From Gammaproteobacteria bacterium (GTDB taxonomy: Bacteria > Pseudomonadota > Gammaproteobacteria > SZUA-229), in contig JASBSR010000003.1 of the NCBI GenBank assembly GCA_030148865.1, positions 1-59,709 of the forward strand: a DNA stretch of 59,709 bases. The letters run 5' to 3'. The first letter of the stretch is position 1; every line of letters starts with the position of its first letter. The notes under the pieces are model-generated. The model saw only the letters and a program-made list of their open reading frames with translations, was not told where the DNA came from and searched no databases. The position numbers were made by a program, and so were the translations under genes. Positions 44,424 to 55,161 of the stretch are shown in pieces.

Positions 44424-45737
44424 ATGAGCGACGACAAGCAAGCCTCTGGAAACGAAAAACTTCTCTACTGTTCCTTTTGTGGAAAGAGTCAGCACGAAGT
44501 CAAAAAGCTCATCGCCGGGCCGTCGGTCTATGTTTGCGACGAATGTGTCGAACTGTGTAACGACATTATTCGCGAAGAGATGGAAGAAGAGTCCAGTTCG
44601 GCGATTCGCAAGTTACCGACACCACACGAAATCAACGACATTTTGAATGACTATGTGATTCGTCAGGATCGCGCCAAGCGCGTACTCGCAGTGGCGGTGT
44701 ACAATCATTACAAACGCCTTGAAGTCAAAAACAAAAAAGACGATATCGAATTATCCAAGAGTAATATTCTGCTGATCGGGCCAACCGGTTCCGGCAAAAC
44801 ATTGCTCGCTGAAACTCTCGCACGTTTACTCAATGTGCCATTTACGATTGCAGATGCAACTACCCTGACCGAAGCCGGTTATGTCGGCGAGGATGTCGAA
44901 AACATTATTCAGAAATTGCTGCAAAAATGTGAATACGATGTTGAGAAAGCGCAGACCGGTATTGTGTATATCGATGAGATTGACAAGATCTCACGCAAGT
45001 CTGACAATCCATCGATCACCCGTGATGTGTCTGGTGAGGGCGTACAGCAGGCGCTGCTAAAACTGATCGAAGGTACCATTGCCTCGGTACCGCCACAGGG
45101 TGGTCGCAAGCATCCCCAGCAGGAGTTTTTGCAGGTCGATACCTCGAAAATTTTATTTATCTGTGGTGGCGCATTCGCGGGTCTGGAAAAAGTGATTCAG
45201 AATCGCTCTGAAAAAACCGGTATTGGTTTTGGTGCCGAAGTGCGCGTTAAAGATAATGACAAGCCGTCCAGTGATATCCTGCGTGACCTCGAAGCCGATG
45301 ACCTGATTCAATATGGTTTAATTCCTGAGTTTGTCGGTCGTTTGCCGGTCGTTGCGACGTTGGACGAACTGGATGAAGAAGCCCTGATCACGATTTTGAC
45401 ACAACCAAGAAATGCACTGGCGAAACAATATTCCAAGATGATCGAAATGGAAAATTGTGAACTGGAACTGCGTGAAGATGCTTTGCGCGCGATTGCCAAA
45501 AAAGCCATGCAACGCAAGACCGGTGCGCGTGGTTTGCGCACGATTCTGGAAAATGTTTTGCTCGATACCATGTACGATCTGCCATCACAGGAAGGGGTGT
45601 CAAAAGTGGTCATTGATGAAGCCGTGATTAATGGCGACGCGCCCCCGTATCTGGTCTACGAAGGTGGTGACAACAGCGTGCAATACGATGATCGGAAGTC
45701 TTTACCCAGAGAAAAAAGTCAGGGCCAGGCGAAATAA
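44424..45737 (+). CDS. clpX: ClpX ATPase, unfoldase subunit of ClpXP
   Basis: The 437-residue protein has the N-terminal zinc domain [19 protein letters not shown] with the second pair CDECVELC. Walker [13 protein letters not shown], Walker [10 protein letters not shown], a pore loop GYVGEDV and the AAA+ C-terminal region follow. It unfolds substrates and feeds ClpP. The 201-bp upstream gap suggests its own promoter; none was firmly located. Confidence 0.97.
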   Translation: MSDDKQASGNEKLLYCSFCGKSQHEVKKLIAGPSVYVCDECVELCNDIIREEMEEESSSAIRKLPTPHEINDILNDYVIRQDRAKRVLAVAVYNHYKRLEVKNKKDDIELSKSNILLIGPTGSGKTLLAETLARLLNVPFTIADATTLTEAGYVGEDVENIIQKLLQKCEYDVEKAQTGIVYIDEIDKISRKSDNPSITRDVSGEGVQQALLKLIEGTIASVPPQGGRKHPQQEFLQVDTSKILFICGGAFAGLEKVIQNRSEKTGIGFGAEVRVKDNDKPSSDILRDLEADDLIQYGLIPEFVGRLPVVATLDELDEEALITILTQPRNALAKQYSKMIEMENCELELREDALRAIAKKAMQRKTGARGLRTILENVLLDTMYDLPSQEGVSKVVIDEAVINGDAPPYLVYEGGDNSVQYDDRKSLPREKSQGQAK

Positions 45738-45826
45738 TCATTAGAATAATATGGCAGGTCAGGGATTGAAATCCGGACTCGTCGCCCACACTTCAGTAGC
45801 ACAGTTATCGCAACCTTGAGGCATAT

Positions 45827-48262
45827 ATGGCCAGCTTAAGCGACCAGAGCACGCAGTCGACCCAATCCGCCAACGAAGTCCCAGTATTACCCTTGCGCGA
45901 TGTAGTGGTTTATCCGCATATGGTGATCCCCCTGTTCGTTGGTCGTGAAAAATCGATACAGGCGCTCGACGCGGCGATGCAGGATAACAAGCAGATTCTG
46001 CTAGTGGCGCAAAAAAGTGCAGATATCGATGAACCAGGTATCAAAGACGTGCACGAAATCGGAGCACTTGCGACCATTTTGCAATTGCTCAAGTTGCCTG
46101 ATGGCACCATCAAAGTGCTGGTCGAGGGTGCACAACGCGCCCGTGTGGTTGACGTTCACGAAAATAATTTCTTTGTCGGTAAATATGAGCTGCTGGACGA
46201 TGTGCTGCCGGAAGATGATCGCGAACTCGAGATTCTGTCGCGTTCCATTCTCGGCGTCTTCGATCAGTATGTGAAACTCAATAAAAAAATCCCCGCTGAA
46301 ATCCTGACTTCACTCGCTGGTATTGATGAGCCTTCGCGCCTGTCCGATACCATCGCCGCGCATATGTCGCTGAAGCTGGAAGAAAAACAAAAAGTGCTGG
46401 AAATGTTTGATGTGCACAAGCGCCTCGAATATTTAATGAGCCTGATCGATGCCGAGATTGATCTACTGCAAATTGAGAAGCGCATCCGTGGTCGTGTAAA
46501 ACAGCAAATGGAAAAAAGCCAGCGCGAGTATTATCTCAACGAGCAGATGAAAGCGATTCAAAAAGAGCTTGGTGATATGGAAGATGCACCGAACGAAGTT
46601 GAAGAACTTGCACGTCGTATCGAAGAAGCCGGTATGAGCAAGGAAGCGAAAAAGAAAGCCACCAGCGAACTCAACAAGCTCAAGATGATGTCGCCAATGT
46701 CGGCCGAAGCCACTGTAGTCAGAAACTACATTGACTGGCTGGCCGATTGTCCGTGGAAAAAGAAAAGTAAAATACGCAATGATCTTGCGGCAGCCGAGAA
46801 AGTGCTGAACGATGACCACTATGGTCTGGAAAAAGTGAAAGAGCGTATTCTTGAATATCTCGCGGTTCAACAACGTGTGAAAAAACTCAAAGGCCCGATT
46901 TTGTGTTTAGTTGGACCGCCGGGTGTCGGTAAAACTTCGCTGGGCCAGTCGATGGCGCGGGCAACAAATCGTAAATACACGCGTATGGCGCTGGGCGGGG
47001 TGCGCGATGAATCTGAAATTCGGGGTCATCGGCGTACCTATATTGGTTCCCTGCCGGGCAAGGTGATACAAAATCTTTCCAAAGTGGGTACCCGTAATCC
47101 ATTATTTCTGCTCGATGAAATCGACAAAATGGCGGCCGATTTCCGCGGTGACCCGGCATCGGCTTTGCTCGAAGTGCTCGATCCGGAACAGAACCATACA
47201 TTTTCAGATCATTATCTGGAAGTCGATTTTGACTTGTCTGATGTTATGTTTGTGGCCACCGCGAACTCACTCAACATTCCTGCGCCATTGCTCGACCGTA
47301 TGGAAGTGATTCGTCTGCCGGGTTACACTGAAGATGAAAAGGTCGAGATCGCGAAAAACTATTTGCTGCCCAAGCAAATGGAAAACAATGGCCTTAAGAC
47401 AGATGAATTGATTCTGAAAGATGGCGGCCTGCGCGACATCGTGCGTTTCTATACGCGTGAATCGGGTGTCCGTGGTCTGGAACGTGAAATTGCAAAAGTC
47501 TGCCGTAAAGTTGTCAAGCAAATGGTATTGAAACCCGGTGCAGAAGGTGTGCAGGTTACCGCGCGCAATCTAGAAAAATATCTGGGGGTTAAACGTTTTC
47601 GTTATGGGGTCGCTGAAGAGAAAGATCAGGTCGGTCAGGTCAATGGTCTGGCCTGGACTGAAGTCGGTGGCGAGTTGCTCACGATTGAATCTGCAGTGGT
47701 TCCGGGTAAGGGCAAGTTGTCGCATACCGGCCAGCTGGGTGATGTGATGCAGGAGTCGATTCAGGCCGCGATGACAGTCGTTCGTAGTCGTTCCGCCTCA
47801 CTGGGACTGGCACCTGATTTTCAGGAAAACAAAGACTTGCATATTCATGTGCCCGAAGGTGCTACGCCGAAAGATGGCCCGAGTGCAGGGATTGGCATGT
47901 GCACCGCGCTGGCGTCAGTGTTGACCGGTATTCCGGTGAAAGCCAGCGTTGCGATGACCGGCGAGATTACGCTGCGGGGTGAGGTATTACCCATCGGCGG
48001 CCTCAAGGAAAAACTGCTGGCTGCGCATCGTGCTGGCATCACGACCGTGATTATTCCGCTTGAAAACAAGAAAGATCTGGTTGAAATACCCAAAAATGTC
48101 CTCAGCAAGCTGGATATTCGTCCGCTGCAATGGATTGACCAGGTATTCGAAGTGGCCCTGCAAAAAGTGCCGACTCCACTTGAAGAGGTGCCTGCAAGTG
48201 ACAGAAAGACAAGTGGACGTGCTAAAGGAAAAAAATCGACTGATGCAATCAGGCCGCATTAA
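45827..48262 (+). CDS. lon: Lon protease
   Basis: The 811-residue protein has the N-terminal LON substrate domain ([21 protein letters not shown]). The AAA+ domain follows with Walker [12 protein letters not shown] and Walker [11 protein letters not shown]. The protease domain has catalytic Ser in [11 protein letters not shown] and the Lys downstream in [14 protein letters not shown]. It degrades damaged and regulatory proteins. The C-terminal tail is basic (GRAKGKK). Confidence 0.97.
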   Translation: MASLSDQSTQSTQSANEVPVLPLRDVVVYPHMVIPLFVGREKSIQALDAAMQDNKQILLVAQKSADIDEPGIKDVHEIGALATILQLLKLPDGTIKVLVEGAQRARVVDVHENNFFVGKYELLDDVLPEDDRELEILSRSILGVFDQYVKLNKKIPAEILTSLAGIDEPSRLSDTIAAHMSLKLEEKQKVLEMFDVHKRLEYLMSLIDAEIDLLQIEKRIRGRVKQQMEKSQREYYLNEQMKAIQKELGDMEDAPNEVEELARRIEEAGMSKEAKKKATSELNKLKMMSPMSAEATVVRNYIDWLADCPWKKKSKIRNDLAAAEKVLNDDHYGLEKVKERILEYLAVQQRVKKLKGPILCLVGPPGVGKTSLGQSMARATNRKYTRMALGGVRDESEIRGHRRTYIGSLPGKVIQNLSKVGTRNPLFLLDEIDKMAADFRGDPASALLEVLDPEQNHTFSDHYLEVDFDLSDVMFVATANSLNIPAPLLDRMEVIRLPGYTEDEKVEIAKNYLLPKQMENNGLKTDELILKDGGLRDIVRFYTRESGVRGLEREIAKVCRKVVKQMVLKPGAEGVQVTARNLEKYLGVKRFRYGVAEEKDQVGQVNGLAWTEVGGELLTIESAVVPGKGKLSHTGQLGDVMQESIQAAMTVVRSRSASLGLAPDFQENKDLHIHVPEGATPKDGPSAGIGMCTALASVLTGIPVKASVAMTGEITLRGEVLPIGGLKEKLLAAHRAGITTVIIPLENKKDLVEIPKNVLSKLDIRPLQWIDQVFEVALQKVPTPLEEVPASDRKTSGRAKGKKSTDAIRPH

Positions 48263-48282
48263 ATTGTGGCTTGTAAAGTAGT

Positions 48283-48364
48283 AAAACGCTGTTTTTTTAC
48301 CAGTTTTTAAAAGTATTTACGTTGACACGTGATGCTGGAGGCTGGTATAAAAACAGCGTTTTTT
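48283..48364. repeat. Inverted repeat around the hupB promoter
   Basis: AAAACGCTGTTTTT (48283-48296) and AAAAACAGCGTTTT (48349-48362) are reverse complements, spaced by about 52 bp. The right arm overlaps the -10 box of the hupB promoter. The pair could be a protein-binding site or end lon transcription. Confidence 0.6.
48322..48351 (+). promoter_or_regulatory. Sigma70 promoter of hupB
   Basis: TTGACA (48322-48327) and TATAAA (48346-48351) are 18 bp apart, a near-consensus pair. Transcription would start near 48358, leaving a leader of about 110 nt before hupB. The strength fits an abundant nucleoid protein. Confidence 0.8.
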
Positions 48365-48469
48365 CTACACTTGTTCGTAGCGCTGGCATTTTAGATTTTG
48401 CAGCTAGCAATAAGTCATAAGACTAAAAACTAAAGAAAAACTCTTCCACCTCCAACACAGGAAATTCCA

Positions 48470-48742
48470 ATGAATAAAACTGAACTGGTAGATGCTGTTG
48501 CAGAAGCAGCAGGACTGACAAAAGCTGATGCTGCACGTGCACTTGATGGCGTGATTTCTGCAGTCTCTGGTGCGCTCAAAAGTGGTGATCAGGTAAGCAT
48601 TGTTGGTTTTGGTTCGTTCATGGTACGTAAGCGTTCGGCACGTACTGGCCGTAATCCGCAGACCGGTGCCGAGATTCAAATCTCTGCGGCCAATGTTCCT
48701 GCATTCAAGCCTGGCAAAGCGCTGAAAGATGCCGTAAACTAG
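48470..48742 (+). CDS. hupB: HU-family DNA-binding protein
   Basis: The 90-residue protein [21 protein letters not shown]...[27 protein letters not shown] matches HU beta, including the arm tip RNPQTG with its DNA-intercalating Pro. It coats and bends DNA. Location after lon is the conserved order. It has a strong promoter of its own. Confidence 0.96.
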   Translation: MNKTELVDAVAEAAGLTKADAARALDGVISAVSGALKSGDQVSIVGFGSFMVRKRSARTGRNPQTGAEIQISAANVPAFKPGKALKDAVN

Positions 48743-48758
48743 CGCGCTCTTTCGGACA

Positions 48759-48834
48759 GGGTGCTTAGCTCAGCTGGTAGAGCGTCGCCCTTACAAGGCG
48801 AATGTCGGGGGTTCGATCCCCTCAGCACCCACCA
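48759..48834 (+). tRNA. tRNA-Val(TAC)
   Basis: The 76-nt cloverleaf GGGTGCTTAGCTCAG... has anticodon arm CGCCC-TTACAAG-GGCG, giving anticodon TAC. Acceptor GGGTGCT/AGCACCC pairs fully and CCA is encoded. It begins 16 nt after hupB. Confidence 0.94.
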
Positions 48835-48840
48835 AATTAC

Positions 48841-48917
48841 GGACCGGTAGTTCAGCTGGTTAGAATGCCGGCCTGTCACGCCGGAGGTCGCGGGTTCGAG
48901 TCCCGTCCGGTCCGCCA
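48841..48917 (+). tRNA. tRNA-Asp(GTC)
   Basis: The 77-nt cloverleaf GGACCGGTAGTTCAG... has anticodon stem CCGGC/GCCGG and loop CTGTCAC, giving GTC. Acceptor GGACCGG/CCGGTCC pairs fully and CCA is encoded. It lies 6 nt after tRNA-Val, so they share a transcript. Confidence 0.95.
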
Positions 48918-49073
48918 TATTACGCATTACCTTAATTTCTATAAATATCTGCTCAGGCCAGCGAAACTTCAGGCCAGCGAACTGCGATTCGCTCCTGCGG
49001 CGTCTGGTCATATTCAGATATAATCCATCCACAAATATCCCGATACTGTATTTTTGATTGAAGAGTTATATTC

Positions 49074-50954
49074 ATGTTACAGGCGATAAATGATCGAATT
49101 AAGGGCTGGTTAGGCGGATTTGTCATCGCGCTAATCAGTTTGCCGTTTGCACTCTGGGGCATACAGTCATACCTTGGTGGTGGCGAGGCTCCGAATGCTG
49201 CCACTGTTGGCGATGCAAAAATTTCTGTGCAGGAGCTGGATAATAGCGTCACCCGAAAAAAACAGGAATTGCGCAGTCGTTTTGGTGACAATCTTCCATT
49301 TTCTGATGCCATGATTAAAAGTCAGGTGCTTGATCAGCTGATCAACCAGAAACTTCTCGAAGCCTACACTCGCGATAATGGTTATCGTGTTTCCGATGCC
49401 CAGCTATTTAGCAATATCAGGTCAATTTTCAGTCAAAACGGTGAGTTCGATCGTGCCACGTTCGAAAGTTTGATACGTTCGCGCAATCAGTCAGTTCCCG
49501 AGTTTGAAGAAGTTTTGCGCAATGATATTCGTGTCAGTCAGTTCAGTACCGGCGTGCGTGCGACCAGTTTTGTCACTGATGCAGAGATCGAACAGCTGGC
49601 AAAACTTGAAGCCCAGCAACGTGAAGTCAGCCTGCTCAAGTTCAGTGCGGATAATGAGCTAGCGACGATTACAGTCAGTGATGAAGAAATTCAGACAGCT
49701 TATGACGCGCGTCCTGATCAGTTCATGACTAAAGAGCAGGTGTCAGTGGATTACATCGAGTTGACTGCTGCGCAGCTGGCAAAAGCCACCAGGCTAGATG
49801 AGCAAAAACTTAAACGTGCCTACGATGATTATGTGGCACAGATGTCACAAAACGAACAGCGTAAAGCCAGTCATATTTTAATCAAGGCCGAACCTGATCG
49901 TGCAACGGCGATGACAAAGATCGAAAAAATAAAGCAGGCCCTCGCAGAGGGGGAATCTTTCGCTGCTTTGGCTAAAGAATATTCTGATGATACTGGCTCT
50001 GCGGAGCAGGGTGGTGATCTCGACTGGGTCGAGCATGGCCAGATGGTAAAACCGTTTGAACAAGCATTGTTTGCATTGAAGAAAGCGGGTGACGTCAGTG
50101 ACGTAGTAGAAACCCAATTTGGACTGCATTTAGTACGTCTAGATGATGTTCGCGAACAAAAACCAGAAACATTTGCTGAAAAACGCCCACAACTCGAAGC
50201 AGCTCTCAGACATGAAGCTGTTAGCGGTGTGTTTTATGACCAGACTGAGTTAATGGCAACGACCTCGTATGAAAATCCCGATAGCCTGGATATCACTGCC
50301 GAAGCATTGGGCCTGCCGATTCAGCATACTGAATTAATGACGCGCAGCTCTGGCAAAGGCATAGCGGCGAATCCCGAAATTCGCAAAGCAGCGTTCTCGC
50401 GTGCCGTACTCGACGATGGCGTGAACAGTGATGTGATTGAACCTGGCCCAGATCAGGCGATGGTGTTACGAGTTCGTGAACATGTTCCAGCACAGCGGCT
50501 GGCACTCGAACAGGTGCGTGCGACACTGGAAGCTGCACTCAAACGTGAAAAAGCCCACGCGATTGTTCTGGCGAAAGCGCGTGAAGCGAAAGCTAAACTA
50601 CTCGCCGGTGCAAAAGCCAGCAGTCTTGTTGCCCGGGGCGTGATACTGGAAAAACCGCAACTGTTAAAACGCAGTGATACGAACAAAATTGATCCGGGTA
50701 CCTTACGGCGTACTTTTGAAATGCCAAAACCCGAGCCAGGCAAGCTCAGTGTGGATGAAATTTCTTTGCCGAATGCCGATGCAGCAGTTGTGATTTTAAC
50801 TCAGGTTATAACTCCTGATAAAGTCGAGCAGGCACAACTGGACACGATCAAACGTCAGCGTTTGTCTGAACTGGCAAATGCTGAATATGATGCCGCACTG
50901 GCAGAAATCAGTCGTGATTATGAAATTCATAAAAATCCCCGTGCACTAGAATAG
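49074..50954 (+). CDS. ppiD: Periplasmic folding chaperone PpiD
   Basis: The 626-residue protein has one N-terminal membrane segment (about 12-33; WLGGFVIALISLPFALWGI). A SurA_N-like chaperone region follows (AMIKSQVLDQLINQKLLEAY). The parvulin domain at about 260-360 has ASHILIKAEPDRA, AKEYSDDTGSAEQGGDLDW and TQFGLHLVRLDD. PpiD helps proteins leaving the Sec channel to fold. It is the usual end of the clp-lon-hup block. Confidence 0.94.
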   Translation: MLQAINDRIKGWLGGFVIALISLPFALWGIQSYLGGGEAPNAATVGDAKISVQELDNSVTRKKQELRSRFGDNLPFSDAMIKSQVLDQLINQKLLEAYTRDNGYRVSDAQLFSNIRSIFSQNGEFDRATFESLIRSRNQSVPEFEEVLRNDIRVSQFSTGVRATSFVTDAEIEQLAKLEAQQREVSLLKFSADNELATITVSDEEIQTAYDARPDQFMTKEQVSVDYIELTAAQLAKATRLDEQKLKRAYDDYVAQMSQNEQRKASHILIKAEPDRATAMTKIEKIKQALAEGESFAALAKEYSDDTGSAEQGGDLDWVEHGQMVKPFEQALFALKKAGDVSDVVETQFGLHLVRLDDVREQKPETFAEKRPQLEAALRHEAVSGVFYDQTELMATTSYENPDSLDITAEALGLPIQHTELMTRSSGKGIAANPEIRKAAFSRAVLDDGVNSDVIEPGPDQAMVLRVREHVPAQRLALEQVRATLEAALKREKAHAIVLAKAREAKAKLLAGAKASSLVARGVILEKPQLLKRSDTNKIDPGTLRRTFEMPKPEPGKLSVDEISLPNADAAVVILTQVITPDKVEQAQLDTIKRQRLSELANAEYDAALAEISRDYEIHKNPRALE

Positions 50955-51040
50955 TCCAGATTCATCTGCAGCTTGATGTCTAAGGGCTAATCGTGAGCGT
51001 ATGACTGGTTCGCAGATATTCAATTTACCAGGGTGGCTCT

Positions 51041-52351
51041 ATGAAAATAATACCCAGACAGTTACAGCGCAGCCCCTTGCGCTGGCCTCTGTACGCACAA
51101 ATTCTGCTTGCACTTGTGTTCGCCGTTATTGTTGGCCTGATATTTGAACCCAGTACTGAGATTTTCGGGATATCGCTACTGAGTGTGACTAGCTACCTTG
51201 GCGCTCTGTTTCTCAATGCTTTAAAAATGCTGATCGTACCGCTGATCGTGTCTTCGATCATTGTCGGTATGATGGATCTTGACGCAGATATGCTGGGGCG
51301 GCTCGGCAGTAAAACTCTGCTCTATTACTTAATGACGAGTCTGATCGCCATTATCACTGGTTTACTGGTCGTTAATCTGATTCAGCCCGGTTTAATCAAT
51401 GGTGTTGCGGCGCGCGATAGTACTGGTCTGGCAGCAGGCACGAATGAGATATTGCAAAACGTTGCCGGTCGCGGACCGTCCGATGTTGCCGATGTGTTTT
51501 TGCGCATGATCCCCAGCAATGTTATTGCAGCCGCCGCTGACGGCCAGATGCTGGGCCTGATATTCTTTAGTTTATTGTTTGGCTATTTTGTCTCACGTCT
51601 GAAAGATGTGTTCGCTGATACCCAAAAACATTTCTGGCAGGGCTTGCTTGCGGTGATGATGCAGATTACCAATCTGGTGATGAAGTTTTCACCGATTGGA
51701 GTGTTCGCGCTGGTTTGCAAAGTCATTCTGGTCTCGGGGCTGGATGCGTTCGCGCCCCTGGCATGGTTTTTTACCACTGTGTTGCTGGCGCTGGGTCTAC
51801 ACATGTTTGTGACTTTGTCGCTGGTGCTTAAACTGGTTGCCAGAGTTAAACCATCCAGACATTTCAGGGCGATGCTACCCGCCCTGTTGACTGCGTTCTC
51901 GACCAGCTCATCGTCGGCCACCTTGCCGATTACGATGGAGAGTGTTGAAACCCGTGCCCGAGTATCCAATCGGGTCGCGGGCTTCACGCTGCCTCTGGGC
52001 GCGACTGTCAATATGGACGGTACTGCACTTTATGAATGTGTCGCCGCTATGTTCATCGCTCAGGCTTATGGTTTGCAGCTGGATATCACTACACAATTCA
52101 CGGTGGTGATGATTGCATTGTTAACCTCAATCGGGGTGGCGGGCATTCCATCGGCGAGCCTGGTGGCGATCAGTATCATACTGGGCGCGATTGGTCTGCC
52201 GCTGGAGGCGGTGGGACTGATTCTGGTCGTCGACCGGGTGCTGGATATGTGTCGCACTGCGGTCAATGTGTTCAGCGATAGCTGTTGTGCAGTAACGATT
52301 GCTCGTCTCGAAGGTGAGAACGGTGTGCTGGGCGAGGCCGCTAGAACCTGA
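51041..52351 (+). CDS. Dicarboxylate/amino acid:cation symporter (DAACS family)
   Basis: The 436-residue membrane protein has about eight membrane helices and two re-entrant hairpins. The diagnostic stretches are the serine-rich AFSTSSSSATLPITME, NMDGTALYECVAAMFIAQAYG, and GIPSASLVAISIILGAIGLP followed by DRVLDMCRTAVNVFSDSCCAV. It imports glutamate, aspartate or C4-dicarboxylates with sodium or protons; which one is undecided. The stop codon lies in the loop of a terminator hairpin. Confidence 0.92.
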   Translation: MKIIPRQLQRSPLRWPLYAQILLALVFAVIVGLIFEPSTEIFGISLLSVTSYLGALFLNALKMLIVPLIVSSIIVGMMDLDADMLGRLGSKTLLYYLMTSLIAIITGLLVVNLIQPGLINGVAARDSTGLAAGTNEILQNVAGRGPSDVADVFLRMIPSNVIAAAADGQMLGLIFFSLLFGYFVSRLKDVFADTQKHFWQGLLAVMMQITNLVMKFSPIGVFALVCKVILVSGLDAFAPLAWFFTTVLLALGLHMFVTLSLVLKLVARVKPSRHFRAMLPALLTAFSTSSSSATLPITMESVETRARVSNRVAGFTLPLGATVNMDGTALYECVAAMFIAQAYGLQLDITTQFTVVMIALLTSIGVAGIPSASLVAISIILGAIGLPLEAVGLILVVDRVLDMCRTAVNVFSDSCCAVTIARLEGENGVLGEAART

Positions 52352-52366
52352 GGTTCTAGCGGCTTT
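52337..52366 (+). terminator. Terminator hairpin containing the symporter stop codon
   Basis: A perfect 12-bp stem GCCGCTAGAACC/GGTTCTAGCGGC (52337-52348 with 52352-52363) has a TGA loop that is the symporter stop codon. Only TTT follows, so it is a weak intrinsic terminator. It sits between convergent genes and may also serve fabI. Confidence 0.7.
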
Positions 52367-52375
52367 GCTCACGGT

Positions 52376-53173
52376 TTAGTCTTTTTTGATCGTGCCCATC
52401 AAACCCGAGGTGTGATAGCCGGCATCGACATAGGTGACTTCACCGGTAATGCCACTAGCCAGATCGGAACACAGAAAAGCCGCGCAATTGCCGACTTCTT
52501 CGATGGTGACATTGCGATGCAGGGGCGCGCTTTGCTCGACGTGTTCCAGAATGGTGCTGAATCCAGTGATACCTTTGGCCGCCAGAGTTTTGATGGGGCC
52601 GGCAGAAATTGCGTTAACCCGAATGCCTTCTGAACCCAGTGAGTGTGCAAGATAGCGAACATTGGCTTCGAGGCTGGCCTTGGCCAGACCCATGACATTG
52701 TAGCCAGGGAAGGCGCGCACCGCACCGAGATAGCTCAGCGTAAGAATGGCTGCGTCTTCACGGTTTTGCATCATGTGGCGGCCAGCTTTGGCAATTGCCG
52801 CCAGACTGTAGGAGCTGATGTCGTGTGCCTTGCTAAAACCCTCACGGGTCAGGTTGTCGAGGTAATCGCCTTCGAGCATTTCTTTGGGGGCGAAAGCGAC
52901 CGAGTGAATAATGATATCGAGCGATTCCCAGTAATCATCGAGCTTTTCGAAGACAGCTTCGATCTCAGCGTCGTTTTCTACGTCGCAGGGCAAAACGATA
53001 TCGGAATCGCATTCACCCGCCAGTTTTTCTACGCGTTCGCGTAAACGCTCACCCATATAGGTGAAGGCCAGCTCGGCACCTTCGCGATGCATGGCTTTGG
53101 CAATGCCCCAGGCGATAGAGCGGTTGCTGGCGACACCGAAAATCAGTGCGCGTTTGCCTGTCATAAAGCCCAT
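52376..53173 (-). CDS. fabI: Enoyl-[acyl-carrier-protein] reductase (NADH)
   Basis: The 265-residue protein starts at the ATG ending at 53173 ([16 protein letters not shown]), with GGGGAG upstream, matching E. coli FabI; the longer frame is not supported. [54 protein letters not shown] (active Tyr and Lys) and [13 protein letters not shown] are typical. It performs the last reduction of each fatty-acid elongation round. The Gly of ASNRSIAWG binds NADH. Confidence 0.95.
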   Translation of the reverse strand: MGFMTGKRALIFGVASNRSIAWGIAKAMHREGAELAFTYMGERLRERVEKLAGECDSDIVLPCDVENDAEIEAVFEKLDDYWESLDIIIHSVAFAPKEMLEGDYLDNLTREGFSKAHDISSYSLAAIAKAGRHMMQNREDAAILTLSYLGAVRAFPGYNVMGLAKASLEANVRYLAHSLGSEGIRVNAISAGPIKTLAAKGITGFSTILEHVEQSAPLHRNVTIEEVGNCAAFLCSDLASGITGEVTYVDAGYHTSGLMGTIKKD

Positions 53174-53364
53174 AACGTGTCTCCCCAAATAAAGTACTGT
53201 AGACTTGGGCGACCTGATGCCGCCGAGATGTTACTGGCGGATTATACAGAGAAACAGAAAAAACACTATGTGGCAGCGGCAACGGCTGAACGCCACTGCG
53301 ACAGGCTGGTCACAGACACACAAATGCTGCTCACATATTACTATACCTGCCATTATTCCCCGCC

Positions 53365-55161
53365 ATGAGAGTGATATTACGTTCATTGCTGCTACTGGTT
53401 TTGTTGCTGTCGGCGCGCTCCGCCTGGGCGGTGTACGCCATGGGCATGGGCTATGCACCAAAATATCCGGCCCATTTTGAGCATTTCGATTATGTCAATC
53501 CGGCTGCGCCCAAAGGCGGCAAGCTGGTGCTGTCCGGATTCGGCACATTTGATAGTCTCAATCCGTTTTTGCTCAAAGGCATCGCTGCAGACGGTCTGGG
53601 CACGCTGGTGTTCGAAACCCTGCTGGAAAAAAGTCTCGACGAACCCTTTAGCGAATATGGCCTGCTGGCGGATGATTTTTCGCTCGCCAAAGACGGGCTC
53701 TCGGTCACCTTCCATATTAATCCCGAAGCGCGCTTTTCCAACGGCAAACCGGTGACTGCAGCAGACGTAAAGTTTTCCTTCGACACCCTGATGAGTGAGG
53801 CGGCGCATCCGCAATATCGTTTTTATTATGCCGACGTGAAAGCCGCCGTGGTGGTTAATCGCCTGACAGTGCGCTTCGAGTTCGCGAAACGCAATCGCGA
53901 ATTGCACATGATTGTCGGTGAGATCCCGATATTTTCACGCGACTGGGTCGCGGGCAAAGATTTTGAGAAAACCAGCCGGGATATTCCCATCGCCAGCGGG
54001 CCGTATACGGTTGAGGAGTATCAGGAAGGGCGGCTGATTCGTTACCGACGTAATCCGAATTACTGGGCCAGGCAGCTGCCAGTGCGCAGGGGTATGTATA
54101 ATTTTGATAGCGTTACCTATAAATATTATCGTGACATGACGGTCGCACTGGAAGCCTTTAAGGCGGGTGAATTTGATTTCTTTTTCGAAAATCATTCCAA
54201 ACGCTGGGCCCGCGATCATGTGGGTCCTAAATACGACTCCGGTGAAATTATCAAAACCGAGTTGTCGCACAGCAATAATGCCGGTATGCAGGGTTTTGCC
54301 ATCAATACCCGGCGCAGCAAGTTTAAGGATATACGTGTGCGCAAGGCTTTATCGCTGGCGTTTGATTTTGCCTGGTCGAATAAAAATCTGTTCTACGGTC
54401 AGTACGTGCGTAATGAAAGTTATTTTAGTAACAGCGAGCTTGCAGCAACCGGTTTGCCCAAAGGCGATGAACTTGCGCTGTTGAACAAGTATCGAAAGCT
54501 TTTGCCTGCGAGCCTGTTCGATACTGTCTGGCAGCCGCCGAATAGTGATGCGCCCGGCGCGCTACGCGAGAATTTAAAACATGCGCGTGATTTGCTGGCG
54601 GCAGCAGGCTGGACCATTCAGGACGGTGTGCTGAAAAACGCCAAAGGTGAAGTCTTTACCCTCGATGTTCTGCTGGTGCAAAAAGGGTTCGAACGTATTA
54701 TCGGACCCTACGCGCGCAATCTTAACCGCCTCGGTATCGAAACCAGCTATCGAACGGTGGATGCGTCTTTATATCAGCGCCGGGTAGAAAGTTTTGATTT
54801 CGATATGATCATCACCAGTTTTCCGGAATCGATGTCACCAGGCAATGAACTGCGTAATATGTTTACGTCTGAATCGGCCATTAAAAAAGGCACGCGTAAT
54901 TTGCCTGGTATCAGTAGTCCGGTGGTCGATGCGCTGGTGGATAAAATTATTAATGCCGAAAACCGCAAGCAACTGGTGATCGCCGCCCACGCACTGGATC
55001 GGGTGTTGCTCGCGGGGGAGTATCTGGTGCCCAACTGGTACATCGATCGTCACCGAATTGCCTACCGCAATATATTTGGTATCCCGAAAACCTTGCCGCT
55101 GTATTATGATCCAGAAACCTGGGTGTTGAAAGCCTGGTGGCGCAAGGATCTTGCAAACTAA
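53365..55161 (+). CDS. yejA: Peptide ABC transporter substrate-binding protein
   Basis: The 598-residue protein has a signal peptide (MRVILRSLLLLVLLLSARSAWA). It matches the SBP family 5 (YejA) type with HFDYVNPAAPKGGKLVLSGFGTFDSLNPFLLKG, GLSVTFHINPEARFSNGKPVTAADVKFSFDTLM and WARQLPVRRGMYNFDSVTYKYYRDMTVALEAFKAGEFD. It binds peptides in the periplasm (microcin C uptake in E. coli). Its TAA overlaps the next ATG by one base. Confidence 0.93.
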   Translation: MRVILRSLLLLVLLLSARSAWAVYAMGMGYAPKYPAHFEHFDYVNPAAPKGGKLVLSGFGTFDSLNPFLLKGIAADGLGTLVFETLLEKSLDEPFSEYGLLADDFSLAKDGLSVTFHINPEARFSNGKPVTAADVKFSFDTLMSEAAHPQYRFYYADVKAAVVVNRLTVRFEFAKRNRELHMIVGEIPIFSRDWVAGKDFEKTSRDIPIASGPYTVEEYQEGRLIRYRRNPNYWARQLPVRRGMYNFDSVTYKYYRDMTVALEAFKAGEFDFFFENHSKRWARDHVGPKYDSGEIIKTELSHSNNAGMQGFAINTRRSKFKDIRVRKALSLAFDFAWSNKNLFYGQYVRNESYFSNSELAATGLPKGDELALLNKYRKLLPASLFDTVWQPPNSDAPGALRENLKHARDLLAAAGWTIQDGVLKNAKGEVFTLDVLLVQKGFERIIGPYARNLNRLGIETSYRTVDASLYQRRVESFDFDMIITSFPESMSPGNELRNMFTSESAIKKGTRNLPGISSPVVDALVDKIINAENRKQLVIAAHALDRVLLAGEYLVPNWYIDRHRIAYRNIFGIPKTLPLYYDPETWVLKAWWRKDLAN

